Source of the DNA: Pseudogemmobacter bohemicus
Lineage (GTDB): Bacteria > Pseudomonadota > Alphaproteobacteria > Rhodobacterales > Rhodobacteraceae
Length of the DNA: 64,000 bases
Assembly: GCF_003290025.1 (NCBI RefSeq)
Contig: NZ_QNHG01000002.1
Coordinates: 1,026,566 to 1,090,565, forward strand
Direction of reading: 5' to 3'
Shown: positions 59,401 through 64,000 of the stretch, piece by piece
How positions within the stretch are numbered: the first letter of the stretch is position 1
How the letters are laid out: each line of letters begins with the position of its first letter
Notes under the pieces: model-generated
What the model was told of the DNA's origin: nothing
The model's database searches: none
Seen by the model: only the letters and a program-made list of their open reading frames with translations
Translations under genes and position numbers: made by a program

Positions 59401-61425
59401 CTGGGTCTTGTCCTGAGACAGCGCGGCCATCTGTTCCAGCAGCGCGGCCCTTTCTCCGGCCAGCCGGTCGTGATCCTCTTGCAGCCCGGCAAGGCGGGCG
59501 GTGCTGGCCGCATCGGTCTCGATAAATCCGGCGCGCTCGGTGTTCAGCCGGGCGATTTCCGCCTCAAACGCGGCACTGGCTGCGGCCTGCTGCCCGGCTT
59601 CGGCCTTCAGCCGGTCGATCTCTTCCCGCAGCGACGCACTGGCTGCAGCCTGATGTTCGACCCCGGTCCCGGCCTCGGTGTTGAGCCGGGCGATTTCCGC
59701 CTGGAGCGCGGCAACCGTCGCGGCCTCATCCTCGGCCTGGGCGCGCAGCTGGGCGATCTGGCTGTCGCGGCCCGCCAGCTGGTCGGCGGCTTCCTGTTGC
59801 AGACGGGCATACTCCTCGCTGGCCTGCTGCCGTTCCTCGGTCAGCAGCGATTCCAGCATCGCGGCCTCGGACCCGGCCCGGGCAAAGCCTGCCGCCTCGC
59901 GCCGGTCGCCCTCTTCCTGCAAACGGGCAAATTCCGCCCCGGCCTTCGCCCTTTCATCGGCGATCAGCGTTTCAAGCCTTGCGATCTCGCCTGACGAGCG
60001 GGCCAGAGCCTCGGCCTCGCGCCGCTCGGCCTCTTGCTCCAGCCGCTGGAATTCCGCCGCCGCGCGCTCCCGTTCCGAGCCGATCAGCTGTTCCAGACGC
60101 GCCTGTTCAGACCCCGCGACGCGGCGCTCATCCTCCAGCCGGTTTTGCAGGCTGGCCACCACGAGGCGCGAGGCCTCGCGTGCGGAAGTCTCGCGCGTAT
60201 CGGCCTCTTCGCGCAGCCGGGTGAATTCGGCACCGGCCTGGGCGCGCTCTTCTTCGATCAGCTGGTTCAGCCGGTCGATCTCGGCAGCGGCGCGGCTGCG
60301 GTCTTCCAGCAGGGCGGCATTCTGTGCCTCGGCCTGGGATTGCAGCGCCAGCCGCAGCGACCCCGCCTCATGGGCCAGCCCGACCGCCTCGAACATGCGG
60401 GCGATGTTGCGCCCGGCGCGGTCCTCGCCCCGGTCGATACTGTCAAGAAGCTGCGCCACTTCCGGCGCCACATCCTTGCCCGGCGCCAGCACACCAAGGC
60501 CATTGCCAAAGGGGAAATTGCAGGATGGGCCCAGCCCGCGGATCTCTTCCCACAGCTGCCAGACCCCGAAATCGTCGCTGGTCACGGCAGTGTCGTGGAA
60601 AAGCACCACCCCTCTGGACGAGAGCTTGGGCCGCCAGGCGGTGAAATCGGCGCGCACCGCCTCGTAAGTGTGCAGCCCGTCAATATGCAGAAGGTCGATG
60701 CTGCCATCGGCAAAGCCCGCCAGCGCCTCGGCAAAGGTCGCGCGCAGCAGCGTGAGCGAGGGCCCGAACTGCGCGGCACGGCGCATCAGATCGGGCAGGA
60801 TCGCATCGCCGTCATAATGGCCGGCATGGTCGTCGCCGCCCCAGGTGTCGATGCCGATCACCCGGCCGGTCTGGCCCAGATCACGGATCGAGCTGGCCAT
60901 GGAGAGGAGAGAATCGCCCTTATGCACGCCCAGCTCGACCACGAGGCGCGGCTCCAGCAGCGAGATCAGCGCGCGGGCAAAGGGGAAATGTGCGTGCCAG
61001 CTGAGAACTTCGGTCGCATGGTCGCGTCCGGCCCGCATCGCCTCGCCCAGAAGGTGATCGACAAGCCCGGCGGCAACCGGCTGCGTGGTCGCGCGCCGGG
61101 CAGGCGCTGCGGTGACGGGTTTTGCAAGGGCGCTGGTCGCCGGTTTTCCGGCGGGCAGCGGTGCGGGTTTGCGCCGTGTGGGGATATGCGGCGCTGTCGC
61201 CTGGCTGGCCGCAGCTTTGGCCGTTTTCTGCGTGTCGGCTTTGGTTTTGCCTGGCCCCGTTTTCCCGGCCCCCGTCTTTTCAGCTCTGGCTTTTCCCGGA
61301 CCGGCACCCAGCGTCGCAGAGGCGGCGGCAAAGGCTGCAACCTTTTCGCTCTGCACCCCGTCGGCCTGCGCTTTCCTGGCCGCTTTGCGGTCGGATTTCT
61401 TCCTGGTCTCGGCGGGTTTCGTCAT
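56473..61425 (-). CDS. Giant modular enzyme: methyltransferase-like, coiled coil, GT2 and GT4-like domains
   Basis: 1650 aa. Residues 1-115 are Lys/Ala/Pro-rich and disordered. About 140-300 resembles a class I methyltransferase of the Methyltransf_24 type (LVVELGVHKGDS 161-172, VIGIDTWGG 189-197, LLHIDGLHTYEAV 245-257). About 360-745 is a long coiled coil with recurring AEFxRLxEEAxRRE heptads. About 828-1050 is a GT2 domain: SVSVIIPVYNQ (830-840), VVDDCSS (864-870), NNDTEV (914-919), GEDSDMA (1014-1020). About 1090-1440 is a GT4-like domain: RVLVIDQITPE (1094-1104), GAGLKGKIVTAMAHGLPVV (1369-1387). A C-terminal ~200-residue region is unassigned. The order suggests a polymerising or branching and methylating enzyme for an exported glycan, with the coiled coil as spacer or oligomeriser. 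It lies beside a GDP-heptose module and the Kps exporter. Confidence 0.85.
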   Translation of the reverse strand: MTKPAETRKKSDRKAARKAQADGVQSEKVAAFAAASATLGAGPGKARAEKTGAGKTGPGKTKADTQKTAKAAASQATAPHIPTRRKPAPLPAGKPATSALAKPVTAAPARRATTQPVAAGLVDHLLGEAMRAGRDHATEVLSWHAHFPFARALISLLEPRLVVELGVHKGDSLLSMASSIRDLGQTGRVIGIDTWGGDDHAGHYDGDAILPDLMRRAAQFGPSLTLLRATFAEALAGFADGSIDLLHIDGLHTYEAVRADFTAWRPKLSSRGVVLFHDTAVTSDDFGVWQLWEEIRGLGPSCNFPFGNGLGVLAPGKDVAPEVAQLLDSIDRGEDRAGRNIARMFEAVGLAHEAGSLRLALQSQAEAQNAALLEDRSRAAAEIDRLNQLIEEERAQAGAEFTRLREEADTRETSAREASRLVVASLQNRLEDERRVAGSEQARLEQLIGSERERAAAEFQRLEQEAERREAEALARSSGEIARLETLIADERAKAGAEFARLQEEGDRREAAGFARAGSEAAMLESLLTEERQQASEEYARLQQEAADQLAGRDSQIAQLRAQAEDEAATVAALQAEIARLNTEAGTGVEHQAAASASLREEIDRLKAEAGQQAAASAAFEAEIARLNTERAGFIETDAASTARLAGLQEDHDRLAGERAALLEQMAALSQDKTQDQAALSERSALLDETEMQRRLDREAFSAEEARLNQLIGEDRAAGGAEIDRLNREIAGLHREYQGALHNARLKSRLVRRFKRVAFPLFRALPLPKKMKNRLRLSIINRYGQQLQLVPPKSPALTTQTQLLLRQISPRTLALARASTGAPVDLPKRSVSVIIPVYNQIEYTLRCLDSIRLNTQDIDYEVIVVDDCSSDMTEIMLSARDNITYIRNPENRGFIGSCNAGLTKATKTYICYLNNDTEVTPRWLSALVDTFEMHPGTGMVGSQLIYPDGRLQEAGGIIWDDFSGWNWGRLQDPEAPKFQYARQADYCSGAAILLPRALAHAIGGFDPEFTPAYGEDSDMAFRLRAMGLSVMYQPLSRVVHYEGVTSGTDTTKGVKAYQVINAEKLKHRWSHVLPHQGPNGVDPDRAADRGRIGRVLVIDQITPETDKDAGSITALELMLGLRDLGYKISFIPCSNFTFIPDYSELLGAHGIESVLYPYAKSVEDHLTQTGDTYDAVVLFRVNTASDNLATVQRLAPSARVIFHNSDLHFLREERAKHVDNPNVAESRLSPESTKRVELSIIEAADVNIVHSHFEKELLAGLIPAAKVVVFPWVYEPRGAGKPFAKRQDIVFLGGYRHYPNVDAVLHYAKDVAPLMGAKMAGVKFRAIGSNPTDEMKALASDNLKIEGFVEDLDPVLGAARVMLVPLRYGAGLKGKIVTAMAHGLPVVTTSVGAEGMALTDGENVLIADSPEEMAAAVQRLYTDAALWQRLALNGLRFVAKTTSRAAGYRIVAEILDAAELAQLPLLPASADARDGVPAHHMPAGTPASLRDPAGLARAALQASGAAGTVADCLLWLPHGTSLTAQPGPGPRMIQLGQHEGHAPKLFAGVSCLLVDAFDDHGTAEALTRAKAQGALEAGAVILFLPPVLAIRNQVWQLHHSLSGLPVDEAGARAPAHIRHAGLLAGLSLRPRWQADASLTGFPGLTLAVLG

Positions 61426-61463
61426 CTGGCTATCGCTTCTGATTGGCGCTTCCGGTTCTCGCC

Positions 61464-62729
61464 TCAGGGCGAGCCCAGCGGGTGAGCGGTCTTCAACAAA
61501 TCCTGCAGCACATCATCCAGCCGTCCATCCTGGAAAAGGCCGGACCGGATCCCCGCCGTGCGGGCGGCCTGCAGATCGCTTTCGCGGTCTCCTATCAGGA
61601 AGGAGCGGGTGAGGTCGATATCCATGTCCCGGGCCGCGCGCAGGATCATGCCTGGATTGGGCTTGCGGTCGGGATGGTCAGGGTGGCGCAGCGCCCCGAT
61701 CTGCGCTTCGGGGTGAAAGGGGCAGTGGTAAAAGGCGTCGATCCAGCCGCCGTGACGGCGCAGGGCCGCGTTCAGCGCCTGGTGGAACAGATCCATTTCG
61801 GCTTCGCTGTAAAGCCCGCGCCCGATCCCGGCCTGGTTGGTGACAACCACGGTCTGAAAGCCCTGCGCCCGGGCGAGGGCGACGGCCTCGGCGGCGCCGG
61901 GGATCAGCTCAAGATCGCTGATGCGATGCGTATAACCGGAATCGCGGTTCAGCACGCCGTCACGGTCAAAGAACACCGCCGGGCGGCGGGTGGCGGCGGG
62001 CAGCGCTGTCTGCGCCTCAGCATAGGTTTCGGGCAGGCCGATATCTATGAAGAACCCCTCTTGCGGCACGGCATGCAGCAGACCCGCAGCCGCCAGCGCG
62101 GGATAGATCTCCTGCTCGATGGAGCAGGGCAGGGCGGTGATGCGGTCCAGCACTTCGGCCGGCAGCACGGTCAGCCCGGCATTGATCTGGCCCGGACCCG
62201 CAACGCCCTTTTCGCGAAAACCGGTCACCAGACCGGCGGCATCGGCCTCGACCCGGCCGAAACGGGCGGTGTCGGGAACGGCGCGGGTGGTCATCACGGC
62301 ATGGCCCCGGGGCAGGGTCTCGGCCAGGGCGGCGACCTGGACCGGATCGCAGCCAAAGAAACTGTCGCCATTCACCAGGAAGAACCGGGCGTCCAGCTGA
62401 CCCTTCAGCAAGGTCAGCGCGCCGCCGGTTCCCAGCGGTTCCTCCTCGCGGCTTTCGCGCAGGGTGACGGGGCGTCCGGTCGGTCCATGCCAGCGACCCG
62501 AGGTCTCTCCCTCGCGGATGAACCCCTCGAAACTGCCGGCGAGATAGCCGGTCGAGAGGATGATCTCCTCGACCCCCGCGCGGGCGAGCCAGGTCACCAG
62601 CGTATCCAGAAACGGCCTGCCGGCGACCGGCAGCAGCGGCTTGGGCGTGGTTTTCGTCAGCACCCCCAGCCTGGTGCCGAGGCCGCCCACGAGCAGCACC
62701 GCCTGCCTGACCGCCGGGTTTGCCGTCAT
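61464..62729 (-). CDS. Fused heptose-1-phosphate guanylyltransferase (HddC) and heptose bisphosphate phosphatase (GmhB)
   Basis: 421 aa; ATG at 62729 overlaps the gmhA stop (ATGA). N-terminal ~235 residues are a sugar nucleotidyltransferase: LLVGGLGTRLGVLTKTTPKP (12-31), GTGGALTLL and a VNGDSFFG metal site. C-terminal ~185 residues are a HAD phosphatase of the GmhB type: VFFDRDGVLNRDSGYTH, VVTNQAGIGRGLYSEAE, and DRKPNPGMIL. In the GDP-D-glycero-D-manno-heptose pathway GmhB removes the 7-phosphate and HddC adds GMP, so fusion would channel the last two steps. The guanylyl assignment rests on the neighbouring hddA and gmhA; an ADP-forming or other nucleotidyl specificity is possible. Confidence 0.87.
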   Translation of the reverse strand: MTANPAVRQAVLLVGGLGTRLGVLTKTTPKPLLPVAGRPFLDTLVTWLARAGVEEIILSTGYLAGSFEGFIREGETSGRWHGPTGRPVTLRESREEEPLGTGGALTLLKGQLDARFFLVNGDSFFGCDPVQVAALAETLPRGHAVMTTRAVPDTARFGRVEADAAGLVTGFREKGVAGPGQINAGLTVLPAEVLDRITALPCSIEQEIYPALAAAGLLHAVPQEGFFIDIGLPETYAEAQTALPAATRRPAVFFDRDGVLNRDSGYTHRISDLELIPGAAEAVALARAQGFQTVVVTNQAGIGRGLYSEAEMDLFHQALNAALRRHGGWIDAFYHCPFHPEAQIGALRHPDHPDRKPNPGMILRAARDMDIDLTRSFLIGDRESDLQAARTAGIRSGLFQDGRLDDVLQDLLKTAHPLGSP

Positions 62730-63322
62730 GCGAGCTTGCCGAACATCCGCGCCTCGACCAGGGCGCAAAGCAGGTGATAGGTCACCAGATGGCATTCCTG
62801 GATGCGCGGCGTCACCGGCGAGGGCGCGATCAGGATATGGTCGCACAGCCCCGCCATTTTGCCGCCGGTGCCGCCGGTCATGCCGACGACGGTGATGCCG
62901 CGTTCTTTCGCCGCTTCGATGGCTTTCAGGATGTTCGGCGAATTTCCCGAGGTCGACAGTACCGTCAACACATCGCCCTTCTGGCCAAGCGCTTCGACCT
63001 GGCGGGAGAACACGCGCTCATAGCCGTAATCATTGCCGATCGCGGTCATAATCGAGGTATCGGTCGAGAGCGCGATCGCTGCCAGACCCGGACGGTCGAA
63101 ATGAAAGCGCGACACGAATTCACCCGCGATATGCTGCGCATCGCCGGCGGAACCGCCATTGCCGGCAAACAAGAGCTTGTTCCCTGCCTTGAGCCTGACT
63201 GTGTAAAGATCCGCCACCGCCGCCGCCGCCTCGCGGTAGGCGCGGTCCTCATAGAGGGCGGCGATGGTCTGGCGCGAGGCGTGGAATTCGGCCTCGATGA
63301 AATCCTCTATCGCACGGTCCAT
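62726..63322 (-). CDS. gmhA: Phosphoheptose isomerase (sedoheptulose-7-phosphate isomerase)
   Basis: 198 aa SIS-domain protein. It converts sedoheptulose 7-phosphate to D-glycero-D-manno-heptose 7-phosphate, the entry to heptose nucleotides. Motifs are LLFAGNGGSAGDAQHIAGEF (50-69), ALSTDTSIMTAIGNDYGYE (partly quoted) and STSGNSPNILKAI, all typical of GmhA. The start overlaps the upstream kinase gene by 16 bp and the stop overlaps the HddC-GmhB start, so the three genes are tightly coupled. Confidence 0.94.
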   Translation of the reverse strand: MDRAIEDFIEAEFHASRQTIAALYEDRAYREAAAAVADLYTVRLKAGNKLLFAGNGGSAGDAQHIAGEFVSRFHFDRPGLAAIALSTDTSIMTAIGNDYGYERVFSRQVEALGQKGDVLTVLSTSGNSPNILKAIEAAKERGITVVGMTGGTGGKMAGLCDHILIAPSPVTPRIQECHLVTYHLLCALVEARMFGKLA

Positions 63323-64000
63323 GCCTGGGCCCCCTCACTGGTAAATGTGCAATTGAACACGGTGCCATCATGGGCTTTCAGCGCCCGCAGCACGGTGGGT
63401 TTGCGCTCGGGCGGGACCGAGATCATTATGAAGCCGCCGCCACCTGCGCCCGAGATCTTGCCGCCATGCGCGCCGGCAGCCATCGCGGAGTCCAGGACCG
63501 CCTCGATCCCGTCATTCGAGATCGTCGAGGCCATGTCGCGCTTGGCGCTCCAGCCCTGGCGCATAACCTCGCCAAAGGCGGGGAAATCGCCCAGAAGCAG
63601 CGCCTCTTTCATCTGCCGCGCCTGATCCTTCAGCCGGTGCATCGCCTCGATGGATTTGGTGGCGCCCGATTTCACATTGCGGACCTGTTCGTCGATGATC
63701 TGCGCCGAGGCCCGCGAACGGCCCGAGAAATACAGGATCAGCCCCGCCTCCAGCTCGGACACAATCGAGCGGCGCAGGCGCAGCGGGTTGATGATCACCC
63801 GGTCATCGCCGTAGAATTCCATCAGGTTGAAGCCGCCAAAGGTGGCCGCATACTGATCCTGCTTGCCGCCGGCAAGGCCAAGGTCCTGGCGCTCGATCAC
63901 GAAAGCCAGATGGGCGATTTCATATTCCCCCAAAGGCAGCCGCAGGAATTCCGCCATCGCGGTGATTACCGCGACCACCATGGTCGAGGAAGAGCCAAGG
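63307..64000 (-). CDS. hddA: D-glycero-D-manno-heptose 7-phosphate kinase (GHMP family), 5' end outside window
   Basis: The C-terminal ~231 residues are present; the frame is open at position 64000. The GHMP ATP-binding motif LGSSSTMVVAVI lies at the window edge and GKISGAGGGGFIMI, the third GHMP motif, is near the C-terminus. IERQDLGLAGGKQDQYAATFGG is the strongly conserved middle block of HddA-type kinases (partly shared with galactokinase relatives). It phosphorylates heptose 7-phosphate at C-1. It is the first visible gene of the hddA-gmhA-hddC/gmhB unit and runs into gmhA by 16 bp. The promoter is beyond the window. Confidence 0.9.
   Translation of the reverse strand, partial: LGSSSTMVVAVITAMAEFLRLPLGEYEIAHLAFVIERQDLGLAGGKQDQYAATFGGFNLMEFYGDDRVIINPLRLRRSIVSELEAGLILYFSGRSRASAQIIDEQVRNVKSGATKSIEAMHRLKDQARQMKEALLLGDFPAFGEVMRQGWSAKRDMASTISNDGIEAVLDSAMAAGAHGGKISGAGGGGFIMISVPPERKPTVLRALKAHDGTVFNCTFTSEGAQAWTVR

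Overview
The window looks like chromosomal DNA of a Rhodobacterales alphaproteobacterium (Rhodobacteraceae/Paracoccaceae type; genus not resolvable from sequence alone). The signs are high GC, dense compact operons, a dnaK-dnaJ pair behind an alphaproteobacterial heat-shock-like promoter, TTTGCAAA boxes of the short-chain-acyl-CoA regulator type upstream of a propionyl-CoA synthetase, a DUF2793 protein, and dispersed GC-hairpin elements that I recognise from this order. I found no rRNA, tRNA, CRISPR array, insertion sequence or phage block.

Left end (1-6751): a cell-surface carbohydrate cluster. Reading leftwards it has galU, two paralogous family-2-type glycosyltransferases and a GT14-like glycosyltransferase cut by the window edge. 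It is followed by cysQ (leftward) and, divergently, an ABC-2 polysaccharide-type permease coupled to an SH3b-domain secreted protein. The galU leader carries three adjacent inverted repeats.

Housekeeping core (6752-31534): dnaK-dnaJ; a radC-family gene; an unusual PstS-like/OmpA fusion; secA divergent from a parvulin-type isomerase gene, followed by argJ and mutT; a 49-aa small protein; glyA; nadK; an orphan sigma-54 response regulator with a GSFTGA loop; prpE; maeB; ftsH; tilS.

Tol-Pal region (31525-38366): leftward tolQ-tolR-tolA-(small secreted TolA-C-like protein)-tolB-pal-cpoB, running on into tilS and ftsH. ybgC is divergent from tolQ across a 0.5-kb non-coding stretch. The extra gene between tolA and tolB is a notable variation.

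Middle (38533-46573): an unknown conserved-looking protein, a YmdB-type phosphodiesterase, an SLC13/RCK_C permease, yebC, a PlsC-like acyltransferase, a lysG/lysE-type regulator-exporter pair around a palindrome, and an EamA transporter.

Right end (46746-64000): a second and more elaborate surface-glycan locus. It holds a DUF2793 protein, a GT2, a 1105-aa RTX-type protein with five exact 97-residue super-repeats, and a KpsT/KpsE/KpsM exporter. KpsE has a ~395-aa Ala/Pro-rich cytoplasmic extension. Next comes a 1650-aa enzyme that joins a methyltransferase-like domain, a long coiled coil, a GT2 domain and a GT4-like domain. Last is a GDP-D-glycero-D-manno-heptose module (HddA, GmhA, fused HddC-GmhB). 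The simplest joint reading is that the heptose module makes an activated sugar, the giant enzyme and the GT2 assemble a glycan, and the Kps ABC system exports it. That reading is inferred from context. The giant modular enzyme with its heptose supply genes and modified KpsE is the best candidate here for an undescribed system.
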